Assembly (NCBI RefSeq): GCF_017571495.1
Contig: NZ_JAGETZ010000002.1
Coordinates: forward strand, 124,001 to 188,000
Direction: 5' to 3'
Length of the DNA stretch: 64,000 bases
DNA from: Hymenobacter negativus
GTDB taxonomy: Bacteria; Bacteroidota; Bacteroidia; Cytophagales; Hymenobacteraceae
Positions within the stretch are counted from its first letter, which is position 1. The number at the start of each line of letters is the position of its first letter. Below, piece after piece: positions 32,816 through 41,014 of this stretch. The notes beneath the pieces are model-generated. The model was not told the DNA's origin. It searched no databases and worked only from the letters and a program-made list of their open reading frames with translations. Made by a program: the position numbers and the translations under genes.

Positions 32816-33977
32816 TTCGCCTTTTGCCCCGCTGCCCGCACCCGGCCCGCACCCGGCCACGGCGGAGCTGCGCGCCTACGCGGCCGGCACCCTGGCGCCC
32901 GGCCACGAGCACCGTATTGAGGCCCATATACTGGACTGCGAGCGCTGCGCCGACCTTGTGGACGGCTTTTCGATGAGCGACGCTGCTACCACCGACCAGG
33001 CCGTGGCTGAGCTGCGCACCCGCCTGCAAGCTCGCATTGGCCAGGAAGAACCCGCACCAGTTGCCGGGGGATGGGCTTGGCCGCGCATTGCTGCCGCCGC
33101 AGCCTTGGTTGCGGCCGTAGGCGGCGGCATCTGGATGCTGGAGCAGCCCCCAACCACCCCGCCACCCACCATCGCTCGTCAGGAAGTAGTGGCACCAGTG
33201 CCAGCGCCCGCTACGGCTCCTGCACCCACCCCCGAGCCAGCCCCGCCAGTTCCGGCCGAGGTAGCAGCCGTGCCGCAAGCCAAGCCAGCACCGAAGCCCA
33301 CGGCTGATTACGCGGCCGTCACACTGCCCCGGCAAACGCGGCGCGGACTTGCCAGTCCCCCCATTCAGGCGAATCGTTCGGAGGAAGAATCAGCCGACTA
33401 CGCAGTTTTATCTGAGAAGAAGGCCACCGCAGATGCCCCTGTTGCTGTCGAGGCCGAAGCTCCTACGGCCAGCGCGCCGCCCGCCAGCAGCGCCTCCGCT
33501 TCCGGCGCCATCGCAGCGGCGCCGGCGCGGAAAAGCGAGGCACTTTCTGGCCGCATTGCCGCCGACAGCACAGGGCTGAACAAGAACCTTTTGATGGCCA
33601 GCCGGGCCATGAAAGCGAAAGCCAAAACGGCCGCTGATGATGCCGCGCCCGCTGTAGTACCCAATACGCCCATGCCCGCTGCGCCAACCCTCAGCCCGGC
33701 ACCAGTAGGCGGCACCCCAGCCCTGCGCGACTACCTGCGCCGCGAAGCCTCGCAGTTCGTGCCCGAAATCAACAACCTTCGCATCAGCGGCACGGTACGC
33801 ATCCGGTTTATTGTGGAAGCTGATGGCAAGCTCAGCAACATCAAAGTAGCTCGCGGCATGCGCAAGGACTACGACGACGAAGCCCTGCGCCTGGTATGCG
33901 AAGGCCCGGCCTGGCAGCCCGGCATCGCCGGTGGCAAGCGTGCTCCGCTACCAATGGAAGTGACGGTGCCATTTTAG
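32802..33977 (+). CDS. Anti-sigma factor with zinc-finger-like motif and TonB C-terminal domain
   Basis: About 391 residues. The N terminus has the anti-sigma zinc motif H-x3-C-x2-C in HRIEAHILDCERCADLVDGF. A membrane helix follows (PRIAAAAALVAAVGGGIWML), then a Pro/Ala/Glu-rich periplasmic linker of about 170 residues, then a TonB-like C-terminal domain (ISGTVRIRFIVEADGKLSNI to the end, PLPMEVTVPF). The ATG at 32802 is chosen because it fits the overlap with the sigma gene and lacks the basic out-of-family extension. Probably holds the sigma factor until a periplasmic signal arrives. Confidence 0.87.
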   Translation: MSPADSPFAPLPAPGPHPATAELRAYAAGTLAPGHEHRIEAHILDCERCADLVDGFSMSDAATTDQAVAELRTRLQARIGQEEPAPVAGGWAWPRIAAAAALVAAVGGGIWMLEQPPTTPPPTIARQEVVAPVPAPATAPAPTPEPAPPVPAEVAAVPQAKPAPKPTADYAAVTLPRQTRRGLASPPIQANRSEEESADYAVLSEKKATADAPVAVEAEAPTASAPPASSASASGAIAAAPARKSEALSGRIAADSTGLNKNLLMASRAMKAKAKTAADDAAPAVVPNTPMPAAPTLSPAPVGGTPALRDYLRREASQFVPEINNLRISGTVRIRFIVEADGKLSNIKVARGMRKDYDDEALRLVCEGPAWQPGIAGGKRAPLPMEVTVPF

Positions 33978-34052
33978 TAGCATGAGCTTTTAGTTCGCGT
34001 CCCCGCGCCGTTCAAACCTCGTTCTGGTACGCGAACTAAAAGTTCGCGCTAC
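33977..34052. repeat. GTAGCG-type inverted repeat between convergent genes
   Basis: 24-nt arms 33977-34000 and 34029-34052, rich in CTTTTAGTTCGCGT, pair with three mismatches. They overlap the ends of both convergent genes (stops at 33977 and 34049) and may serve as a terminator. Same family as 44732-44938 and 48116-48187. Confidence 0.65.
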
Positions 34053-35122
34053 AGTTCTGCGCCGGGCTTCACCGTGCCCGCGTCCACCGATTTCAGGAAT
34101 GTAATCAACCCTTTGAAATAGGTTTGCTGGTCATCATACATGCTCATGTGGCTGCCTTGGGGGCAGATGAGGGAGTTGCCTTTCTGCACCTTGGTGGCAA
34201 TCATGCGCATGTGAGCAGGGTCCATGGTGTCGTACTTGCCGCCGATGCTGAGGACGGGCACGGCGAGTTTGGACAGGTCGGGCACTCGGTCCCAGTGCAC
34301 GAGCTTGCCCGAAAGACCAAACTCGCTGGGTCCCTGCATCGTCACGTAGAACGACTGATTCAACTTGCCCATCGAGCGGGTAATGGGCTCCGGGTTGGGT
34401 ACAATGCGACACAGGTGCTCGGCGTAGAAGTTGGGTTCGAGCAAGCCCATGTAGCGGGGGTTGTTGAAATCCTTTTTGGCTTCAATCTGCCGGATTTCGG
34501 CCAGCACTTCGGGCTTTAGCTGCTTGGCTAGTACCTCATTGGCGTACTTAACATACGCCGGGCAGCTCATCATCATATTTGAAATGACAAGGCCCTTAAG
34601 GTTTTGCTGGTACTTGAAGGCGTATTCGGCGGCCAGGATACCGCCCCAGGAGTGGCCCAGCAGGTAGAAATTAGTGTGGTCGAGCTTTAGGGCCTGACGC
34701 ACCTGTTCCACTTCTTCCACGTAGCGCGGCAGGCTCCACATGGCAGTGTCCTTGGGGTTATCGGAATTGCCGCAGCCCAGCTGGTCGTAATAGATGAACT
34801 CAATGCCTTCCTTGGGCAGGAAGTTTTCAAAGCACTCGAAGTACTCGTGCGTGGCGCCGGGCCCTCCATTGAGCAGCAGCACTTTCACCTTGGGGTTGTT
34901 GCCGAAGCGCTTGGTCCAGATGTTGAACGTGCCCTTGGGTGTCGTTATCGGAATCACCCGCACGCCGCCGTCCTGCACGCCGGTTTCGGTGGGGGCAAAG
35001 TAGCGGGCCAATGTAGCTGACGCAGCCGTTTCTTCAGGTTTTTCAGGCTGGTTGCAGGCCGTGAACAGAGGCAAGGCAGCTAGAGCGGCAACGGCTAAGC
35101 GCTGAAAAAAGGAAGGTTTCAT
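34049..35122 (-). CDS. Alpha/beta hydrolase, proline iminopeptidase-like lipoprotein
   Basis: 357 residues with a lipoprotein signal ending ALPLFTACNQ, so membrane-anchored. The fold is that of the S33 peptidase family: LLLNGGPGATHEYFE (oxyanion region), YYDQLGCGNSDNP, nucleophile elbow GHSWGG, acid in GGKYDTMDP and His in CPQGSHMSMY. Relatives release N-terminal proline from peptides. It stands alone on the minus strand. Confidence 0.88.
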   Translation of the reverse strand: MKPSFFQRLAVAALAALPLFTACNQPEKPEETAASATLARYFAPTETGVQDGGVRVIPITTPKGTFNIWTKRFGNNPKVKVLLLNGGPGATHEYFECFENFLPKEGIEFIYYDQLGCGNSDNPKDTAMWSLPRYVEEVEQVRQALKLDHTNFYLLGHSWGGILAAEYAFKYQQNLKGLVISNMMMSCPAYVKYANEVLAKQLKPEVLAEIRQIEAKKDFNNPRYMGLLEPNFYAEHLCRIVPNPEPITRSMGKLNQSFYVTMQGPSEFGLSGKLVHWDRVPDLSKLAVPVLSIGGKYDTMDPAHMRMIATKVQKGNSLICPQGSHMSMYDDQQTYFKGLITFLKSVDAGTVKPGAEL

Positions 35123-35256
35123 TCGACAGGAAAAAGAGGCTGAGCAGCGAAATGTAACGAAAAAACAGGTCTGGTCATCCTGCCCGTCACCCGCTCACAA
35201 AAGCGCCGCGCCTCCCGGTAGTGGAAACGCGGCACCAGGCATCTCTTAGCAACTTT

Positions 35257-35643
35257 CTAGCCGCTGTAGCCGCCGCCACTTTCTGGTTCGGTGGCGCTGC
35301 CGCCGGGCTTGGACTCATGGGGCGGCGTAGGCTCCATGAACTTATCAAGGTCGAGGCCGTGGTAATCGGGCGCCCCGTTGCCGCCAGGAGCCGGGGCTTC
35401 GTCAAAGGTGCGTTCCAGCTCGGAAAGGTCGAATGCTTCTGTGGGCGTGCCAAAGCTCACTTTGGCCGTAATGCGGTATTCCACAATGTGGTTACCCTGC
35501 ACTTTGCAGCTTTGGTCTTTCACGTAGATGGACGAAATGTTGGGCACCGAGGTGCTCAGCGACTCTACCGCGCGCTGCAAGGCATCTTCGAAGCTTTTAT
35601 CGGACGAGGCCAGGATTTCAATGACTTGTTTGATGGAGGACAT
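35257..35643 (-). CDS. Dodecin-like flavin-binding protein with C-terminal tail
   Basis: 128 residues. Residues 1-66 match dodecin, a small 12-mer that stores flavin: VIEILASSDKSFEDALQRAV, then NISSIYVKDQS, IVEYRITAKVSF. Normal dodecins end there at about 65-75 residues; this one has about 60 more, acidic at first (LSELERTFDEAPAPGG) and then Gly/Pro/Ser-rich. The ATG at 35643 begins the dodecin fold; the frame is open upstream without similarity to it. The tail is probably disordered and its role unknown. Confidence 0.85.
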   Translation of the reverse strand: MSSIKQVIEILASSDKSFEDALQRAVESLSTSVPNISSIYVKDQSCKVQGNHIVEYRITAKVSFGTPTEAFDLSELERTFDEAPAPGGNGAPDYHGLDLDKFMEPTPPHESKPGGSATEPESGGGYSG

Positions 35644-35675
35644 TCTTGCTTGATTTGAAAATGAAGGAATGAGGA

Positions 35676-35842
35676 AATGTGAAAATGAAGAGAATGCTCT
35701 GCCGTTTTCTTTGCTGGTGTACGCTGCCAGCGCTTTTTCAGCCATTCTAGGTGCAACCGGCGGCGGGTTTGCGGCGCGGTGTACTTTTGTAGCCTGCTGA
35801 CCCTTAATTCTGCACTTCTTCACATTCTCCCATTTTCACATT
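35676..35842. repeat. AT-rich inverted repeat before fumC
   Basis: AATGTGAAAATGAAGAGAAT... at 35676-35696 pairs with 35823-35842 (one gap, one mismatch). The right arm ends 8 nt before the fumC start. Same placement as the elements at 10485, 11024 and 39558. Confidence 0.55.
35782..35789 (+). promoter_or_regulatory. Candidate fumC promoter (-7 element)
   Basis: TACTTTTG matches the Bacteroidota -7 consensus TAnnTTTG exactly. No good TTG is seen at the -33 distance. Transcription would start near 35796, giving a leader of about 55 nt. Confidence 0.5.
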
Positions 35843-35850
35843 AAGAAAGA

Positions 35851-37245
35851 ATGGCTTTCCGCACCGAAAAGGACACCATGGGCACCGTGCAAGTGCCTGC
35901 TACTGCCTACTGGGGCGCTCAAACGCAGCGCTCTATCGAAAACTTCCCCATCGCGCAGGACATCAACAAGATGCCCAAGGAAATCATCGCCGCCTTCGCT
36001 TACCTGAAGAAAGCCGCTGCCCTGACCAACCGCGACGCAGGCATTTTGCCGGCCGAAAAAGCCGAGTTGATTGGCAAAGTGGCCGATGAAATCCTGGCTG
36101 GCCAGCTAGCCGACTCGTTCCCGCTCGTGGTGTGGCAAACTGGCTCGGGCACGCAGTCTAACATGAATGTGAATGAGGTAATTGCCTACCGTGGCCACGT
36201 GCTGAATGGCGGCCAGCTCACCGACGAAAAGAAGATACTGGCTCCCAACGATGACGTGAACAAGAGCCAAAGCTCGAACGACACGTTTCCGACGGCCATG
36301 CACATCGCGGCCTATAAAATCCTGGTTGAAACCACCGTTCCTGGCATCGAGAAGCTGCGCGACGCGCTGAAAGCCAAGTCGCAGGAGTTTATGCACATCG
36401 TGAAAATCGGGCGCACCCACTTCATGGACGCCACGCCGCTTACGCTGGGCCAGGAGTTTTCGGGCTACGTGTCGCAGCTCGACCACGGCCTGCGCGCCAT
36501 CAAAAACACGCTGGCCCACCTGAGCGAGCTGGCCCTCGGCGGCACGGCCGTGGGCACGGGCATCAACACGCCGCCCAACTACTCGGTAAACGTGGCCAAG
36601 CACATTGCCGACCTCACCGGCCTGCCCTTCGTGACAGCCGAAAACAAGTTTGAGGCCTTGGCTGCCCACGATGCCATCGTGGAAGCCCACGGCGCGCTCA
36701 AAACCGTGGCCGTGAGCCTGATGAAAATTGCCAACGACATCCGCATGCTCAGCTCTGGCCCCCGCGCCGGCATTGGCGAAATCGACATTCCTGACAATGA
36801 GCCCGGTTCCAGCATCATGCCCGGCAAGGTGAACCCCACCCAGTGCGAGGCCATGACCATGGTAGCGGCGCAGGTGATGGGCAACGACGTGGCCATTACC
36901 GTGGGCGGCTCGATGGGTCACTTTGAGCTGAACGTGTTCAAACCCGTCATGATTTACAACTTCCTGCACTCGGCCCGCCTCATCGGCGACGTGTGCGTGA
37001 GCTTTACTGACAAGTGCGCTGTGGGCATCACGGCCATCCTGCCTAACATCAAGAAGCACGTCGATTCGTCCTTGATGCTCGTGACTGCCCTCAACCCCCA
37101 CATTGGCTACTACAAAGCCGCTGAAATTGCCCAAACAGCTCACAAAAACGGCTCGACGCTGAAGGAAACGGCCCTCAAACTAGGCTACGTGACCGAAGCC
37201 GAGTTTGACGAGTGGCTGAAGCCCGAAGAAATGGTGGGCATGTAA
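35851..37245 (+). CDS. fumC: Class II fumarate hydratase
   Basis: Interconverts fumarate and malate in the citric acid cycle; cytoplasmic, oxygen-stable, no iron-sulfur cluster. 464 residues, the normal length. It has the N-terminal motif [35 protein letters not shown], the active-site region [35 protein letters not shown] and the family signature [17 protein letters not shown] strong terminator follows. Confidence 0.97.
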   Translation: MAFRTEKDTMGTVQVPATAYWGAQTQRSIENFPIAQDINKMPKEIIAAFAYLKKAAALTNRDAGILPAEKAELIGKVADEILAGQLADSFPLVVWQTGSGTQSNMNVNEVIAYRGHVLNGGQLTDEKKILAPNDDVNKSQSSNDTFPTAMHIAAYKILVETTVPGIEKLRDALKAKSQEFMHIVKIGRTHFMDATPLTLGQEFSGYVSQLDHGLRAIKNTLAHLSELALGGTAVGTGINTPPNYSVNVAKHIADLTGLPFVTAENKFEALAAHDAIVEAHGALKTVAVSLMKIANDIRMLSSGPRAGIGEIDIPDNEPGSSIMPGKVNPTQCEAMTMVAAQVMGNDVAITVGGSMGHFELNVFKPVMIYNFLHSARLIGDVCVSFTDKCAVGITAILPNIKKHVDSSLMLVTALNPHIGYYKAAEIAQTAHKNGSTLKETALKLGYVTEAEFDEWLKPEEMVGM

Positions 37246-37281
37246 GCCCCTGCCTGTTGAACCTTGCCCCCGCGGCACCGT

Positions 37282-37320
37282 CAAAGCGCAGTCCTGTTTG
37301 GGACTGCGCTTTGCTTTTTT
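37282..37320 (+). terminator. Intrinsic terminator after fumC
   Basis: CAAAGCGCAGTCC (37282-37294) pairs perfectly with 37301-37313, followed by a C and six T. It lies directly before the next gene's start codon at 37322. Confidence 0.92.
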
Positions 37321-37321
37321 C

Positions 37322-37945
37322 ATGAAACCTCTTTTCTCGACTCTTCTGGCGTTGGCTACTAGCGCCGCGCCGCTGGCCGCCTCCGCCCAGCTGGCTCAGG
37401 CTACCCCCGTCGATACGGTCACGGCGCGGGCGGCGTTACTAGCCAGCACTCGGCAGTATCCAAAGTTTTATCGGGCCCTCTGCACGGTGCAGCAGCAGCA
37501 TACGCTGCTCCGCAAGCTGGTGCTGGTGCGCAACGGCCGCAACGATGGCCCGGCCGCTGCCTTCCCCAACGGCGTGGTGCGGCTCGATGTGCGCTACTTG
37601 GAAAGTCCCCAACCTGGCTTCGACGACAACCGGATGGTAGTGGTGTTCTACCACGAAATCGGGCACTTGCACTACTTCCGCACGGTGCCGGTGGCCCGGC
37701 GCACAGCCGATGCCAACGAGCGCGCCGCCTTCGACTACTCGCTGCAAATGACCCAGCACCTAGCCGATGCGGGCGACTGCGGCCCGCTACAAGCCGGCCT
37801 GCGGTTCATGCTGCTGCGCAGCCAATCCAGCAACCTGGCCGACCCGCATGTGCGCGCCCTCCAAAGCTTGGTGCAAGAGCCGGCCTACGCTGATTACCGC
37901 CGCTACGTGGCCCAGCACTGCCCGCCCGGGCCAACGGGTTTTTGA
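37322..37945 (+). CDS. Secreted protein with HEIGH metal-binding motif
   Basis: 207-residue exported protein; the ATG at 37322 begins signal peptide MKPLFSTLLALATSAAPLAA. The motif VVFYHEIGHLHYF contains HExxH, the zinc site of many metallopeptidases, at about residue 110. A later D-A-G-D-C element could supply another ligand but this is not certain. I do not recognise the family. It starts 2 nt after the fumC terminator, so its promoter must lie within or upstream of the terminator. Confidence 0.65.
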   Translation: MKPLFSTLLALATSAAPLAASAQLAQATPVDTVTARAALLASTRQYPKFYRALCTVQQQHTLLRKLVLVRNGRNDGPAAAFPNGVVRLDVRYLESPQPGFDDNRMVVVFYHEIGHLHYFRTVPVARRTADANERAAFDYSLQMTQHLADAGDCGPLQAGLRFMLLRSQSSNLADPHVRALQSLVQEPAYADYRRYVAQHCPPGPTGF

Positions 37946-38013
37946 GAGGTGGTTTGGTTTTTTCAAGGCAACTTTGCGGCCCCAATCCCGCCCCCGCTCT
38001 CCTGTTGCTTCGC

Positions 38014-38607
38014 ATGGATTTCTCCGCCCCCATCGTCATCGAAAACAGCCGCGTGCGCCTGCGCCCGCTGGAACTCTCCGATTTTGAAGCCCTCAAAGCC
38101 GTCGCCTTCGATGCCGAGCTCTGGAAATACACCCTCACGCGGGGCGACGACGCGGTGAGCCTCGCCGCCTACATCCGTCAGGCGGTGGAAGACCGACAGC
38201 AGGGCCGGCGCTACCCGTTCGCCATCATCGACCGCGAAACCGGCGAGCTGGCTGGCAGCACCAGCTACTACAACGATGTAGAAGCCGACCAGCGCCTGAG
38301 CATCGGCTACACCTGGGTCGGCACCAAGTTTCAGCGCTCTGGCCTGAACCGGGCCTGTAAGCACCTGCTGCTCAGCCACGCCTTCTGCCAGCTGCGCTAC
38401 GAGCGGGTGGAACTGGAAACCGACTCGCGCAACCACAAGTCGCGCACGGCCATGGCCCGCATGGGCGCCACCGAGGAGGGCACGCTCCGCAGCCACCGCA
38501 TCACGCAGGGCGGCATCCGGCGCGACACGGTCATCTTCAGCATTATTAGAAGCGAATGGTCGGGACTGCGCCAAACTGTTTTTCAGGAATACGAAGCCCG
38601 TGGCTGA
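38014..38607 (+). CDS. GNAT family N-acetyltransferase (RimJ/RimL-like)
   Basis: 197 residues from the ATG at 38014, which begins the fold (VIENSRVRLRPLELSDFEAL). Typical RimL features: IIDRETGELAGSTSYYND, IGYTWVGTKFQRSGLNRACK (acetyl-CoA site region) and ELETDSRNHKSRTAMARMGA followed by EGTLRSHRI. Transfers an acetyl group to an unknown amine, in family members often the N terminus of a protein. Overlaps the next gene by 8 bp. Confidence 0.88.
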   Translation: MDFSAPIVIENSRVRLRPLELSDFEALKAVAFDAELWKYTLTRGDDAVSLAAYIRQAVEDRQQGRRYPFAIIDRETGELAGSTSYYNDVEADQRLSIGYTWVGTKFQRSGLNRACKHLLLSHAFCQLRYERVELETDSRNHKSRTAMARMGATEEGTLRSHRITQGGIRRDTVIFSIIRSEWSGLRQTVFQEYEARG

Positions 38608-39007
38608 ACCCATCCCACCCGCACCGGAGCGCCTGCGGCCGCCCGAAGGGCTGTGGCGGCGGCGCGTGGCCAGCTTCGGCCACGCCTTTCGGGGCGTGTG
38701 GGCCGCGCTGGGCTCAGAGGTGCACCTGCGCTTCCATGCTATTGCGACGGTGGTGGTTATCGGGCTGGGGCTTTATTACAGTATTTCGCGGGTGGAATGG
38801 GCCTTGGTGGCTATTTCAGTAGCCTGCGTGTGGTCGGCTGAGTTGATGAATACGGCCATTGAGGCGCTCACGGATTTGGCCTCGCCGGGCTTCCACCCAC
38901 TGGCCGGCAAGGCCAAGGATGTGGCGGCCGGGGCCGTGCTGCTGGCCGCCATTGGGGCACTGGTGGTAGGTGGCTTGGTGTTCATCCCGAAGATTTTTAC
39001 ACTCTAG
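38600..39007 (+). CDS. dgkA: Diacylglycerol kinase family (undecaprenol kinase type)
   Basis: 135-residue integral membrane kinase with three hydrophobic segments. Motifs: RRVASFGHAFRGVWAALGSE, HLRFHAIATVVVIGLGLYYS, and the catalytic AELMNTAIEALTDL with GKAKDVAAGAVLLAA. The start is a GTG at 38600 inside the acetyltransferase gene, so the two are coupled. In Gram-positives and many Bacteroidota this type phosphorylates undecaprenol for cell-wall lipid recycling; the substrate is not proven here. Confidence 0.88.
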   Translation: MAEPIPPAPERLRPPEGLWRRRVASFGHAFRGVWAALGSEVHLRFHAIATVVVIGLGLYYSISRVEWALVAISVACVWSAELMNTAIEALTDLASPGFHPLAGKAKDVAAGAVLLAAIGALVVGGLVFIPKIFTL

Positions 39008-39098
39008 TGCTTGGTCAAATCTGAACCATTGCCCGTGCCGGGCGTACCCATAGCTGGCGCGCCGGCTGGCGAGCCGCTGCTTTTTCTTTCGGAAACCC

Positions 39099-39557
39099 AT
39101 GCGACTTCTTGTTTTCGCTGCTTCTTTACTGCTCACCACGGCCTGCGCTCACAACCAAGTGAGCGTGACTACCCCCACCACGCCGCCCGAAGGCCCCAAC
39201 GTGGCCGGCACTTCCACTCCCGCGCCCACCAGCGCCAACACCATAGACCCGGTAGCTGCCCGCGTGGCGGAATCTGACACTACGGCCCGCCCGCAGTGGC
39301 TGAAGGCGCGCATCGCAGCGGTACTGTCGGAGCGCAAGCGTAACCCCATCACCCGCATCTTGAAATACCAGTACGAAGGCAAAACCGTGTATTACCAGTC
39401 GGCCCCGTGCTGCGACCAGTTTTCGCAGGTGTTTGACACCAAAGGCACCCTCATTTGCCAGCCCGATGGCGGCATCACCGGCAAGGGCGACGGCAAATGC
39501 CCGGACTTCGAGAAAAACAAAACCAATGAGAAATTGGTCTGGCAAGACCCGAGATAA
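39099..39557 (+). CDS. DUF6970-like lipoprotein
   Basis: 152 residues with lipoprotein signal MRLLVFAASLLLTTACAH. A Pro/Thr-rich linker leads to a compact domain with PITRILKYQYEGKTVYYQSA, PCCDQFSQVFDTKGTLICQP and DGGITGKGDGKCPDF. The four Cys suggest disulfides. This resembles DUF6970, of unknown function. Confidence 0.75.
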   Translation: MRLLVFAASLLLTTACAHNQVSVTTPTTPPEGPNVAGTSTPAPTSANTIDPVAARVAESDTTARPQWLKARIAAVLSERKRNPITRILKYQYEGKTVYYQSAPCCDQFSQVFDTKGTLICQPDGGITGKGDGKCPDFEKNKTNEKLVWQDPR

Positions 39558-39633
39558 GAGTTATGAATTATGAGGGATAAATGATGAATTACCCTGTTGG
39601 TAAGTCGCGGTCTGAGCTCATAATTCACAACTC
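39558..39633. repeat. AT-rich inverted repeat before the second DinB gene
   Basis: GAGTTATGAATTATGAG (39558-39574) pairs with CTCATAATTCACAACTC (39617-39633), 16 of 17 positions. The left arm starts at the first base after the lipoprotein stop and the right arm ends 17 nt before the DinB start. Confidence 0.7.
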
Positions 39634-39650
39634 ATAATTTATACTTAAAA

Positions 39651-40148
39651 ATGATTGATACCATTGCCAAGCTCGGCGCTTTCAACGTCTGGGCCAACGA
39701 AACCCTGCTGCGCCGTCTCGATTCGTCGGTGGCCGCCGGCAAAGAAGCTCCTCAGCCTGCTCTGCGCATTTTCAGCCACCTCATCAACGCCCAAGCCATC
39801 TGGATTGCCCGCCTCACCGGCACCCAAAGCCCACTCAAAGTGTGGCAGGAGCACGACCTAGCCGGCCTGCACCACTGGCACAAGCAAACCTCGCAACGCT
39901 TGGCCGACCTCTGCGCCGAAGCCCAGCACGACGAAGCCGAACTGACCCGCCACATCCACTACACCAACTCGCAGGGCGACGCTTTCGACTCTCAGGTAAG
40001 CGACATCCTGACTCATGCTGTGATGCACGCCAGCTACCACCGCGGCCAGGTAGCTACCAAAATGCGCGAAGGCGGCTTGGAGCCCATTAATTCTGACTTC
40101 ATCACCTACTGCCGCGAACAAAGCGGCCAGGTGCAGCCACAGCTATAA
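39651..40148 (+). CDS. DinB family protein
   Basis: 165-residue DinB-like four-helix protein. Candidate metal ligands are the His in RIFSHLINAQAIW, and the two His in LTHAVMHASYHRGQVATKMR. This MHASYHRGQ motif is typical of the family. Role unknown. Only about 45% at most similar by eye to the DinB gene at 2162, so not a recent duplicate. Confidence 0.87.
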   Translation: MIDTIAKLGAFNVWANETLLRRLDSSVAAGKEAPQPALRIFSHLINAQAIWIARLTGTQSPLKVWQEHDLAGLHHWHKQTSQRLADLCAEAQHDEAELTRHIHYTNSQGDAFDSQVSDILTHAVMHASYHRGQVATKMREGGLEPINSDFITYCREQSGQVQPQL

Positions 40149-40200
40149 AAATCGCTGACACAACGCTCAGACGTGAAATGCCGCGTCTCGACAAACTTCG

Positions 40201-40243
40201 GAACAGGCAGCCCGGCGAGTAGCTTTGGGCTGCCTGTTCTGGT
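40201..40243 (+). terminator. Terminator-like hairpin after the DinB gene
   Basis: GAACAGGCAGCCC (40201-40213) pairs perfectly with GGGCTGCCTGTTC (40227-40239), followed by TGGTTTC. The T tract is weak. Confidence 0.7.
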
Positions 40244-40284
40244 TTCGGGCCGTTGCCGTATAGCAGAAGAAATCTGGTGCACTT

Positions 40285-40962
40285 ATGAAAATTTTGCTGG
40301 TTGAAGACGAGCCTCCGCTGGCTTCATTCGTAAAAAAAGGCTTCGAGCACGAAGGCTACGACGTGACCGTGGCCTACGACGGCCGCACCGGCTGGTCGCT
40401 CTACGAGCAGCAGCCCCGCGACCTCGTTATCCTCGACATCAACCTGCCTTACATCAACGGCGTGGAGCTGTGCCAGCGCATCCGGGCCCACAGCCGGCTG
40501 GTACCTATCCTGCTACTCACTGCTTTGGATAGCCTCGACGACAAAGAAGCCGGCTTTGCCGCCGGAGCAGATGACTACCTGGTCAAGCCATTCGAATTCC
40601 GCGAGCTGCTGATGCGAGCCCGCGCCCTCACCCAGCGCTACGCTGCCGCGGCCGGCCAGCGCCAAGAGCTGCGCATGGCCGACCTTGTGCTCGACCTCGA
40701 CGCCAAAACCGTAACCCGCGCCGGCCAGCGCATCGACCTGACGACCCGCGAGTACTCGCTACTGGAGCACCTGCTGCGCAACCGCGGCCGGGTAATATCC
40801 CGGGTGGATATTGCCGAACGGGTCTGGGACCTGGATTTTGATACCACAACGAACGTGATTGACGTGTACGTAAGCTACTTGCGCAAGAAGCTGGACCGGG
40901 ATTTTACGCCCAAGCTCATTCATACCGTAGTGGGCATGGGCTATGTGATGCGGGAGGGATAA
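40285..40962 (+). CDS. OmpR/PhoB family response regulator
   Basis: 225 residues. Receiver domain with Asp8-Glu9 acidic pair, phospho-acceptor Asp51 (VILDINLPYINGVE) and Lys101 (DDYLVKPFEF). A winged-helix DNA-binding domain covers about 130-225 (LTTREYSLLEHLLRNRGRVI, NVIDVYVSYLRKKLD). Paired with the histidine kinase 52 nt downstream. The RND pump genes lie about 3 kb further on and could be a target, but nothing proves it. Confidence 0.94.
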   Translation: MKILLVEDEPPLASFVKKGFEHEGYDVTVAYDGRTGWSLYEQQPRDLVILDINLPYINGVELCQRIRAHSRLVPILLLTALDSLDDKEAGFAAGADDYLVKPFEFRELLMRARALTQRYAAAAGQRQELRMADLVLDLDAKTVTRAGQRIDLTTREYSLLEHLLRNRGRVISRVDIAERVWDLDFDTTTNVIDVYVSYLRKKLDRDFTPKLIHTVVGMGYVMREG

Positions 40963-41014
40963 TTTTATTGGGCGACTTATTCCGTCCGTCATCCTGACAT
41001 TACCTACGCATAAC

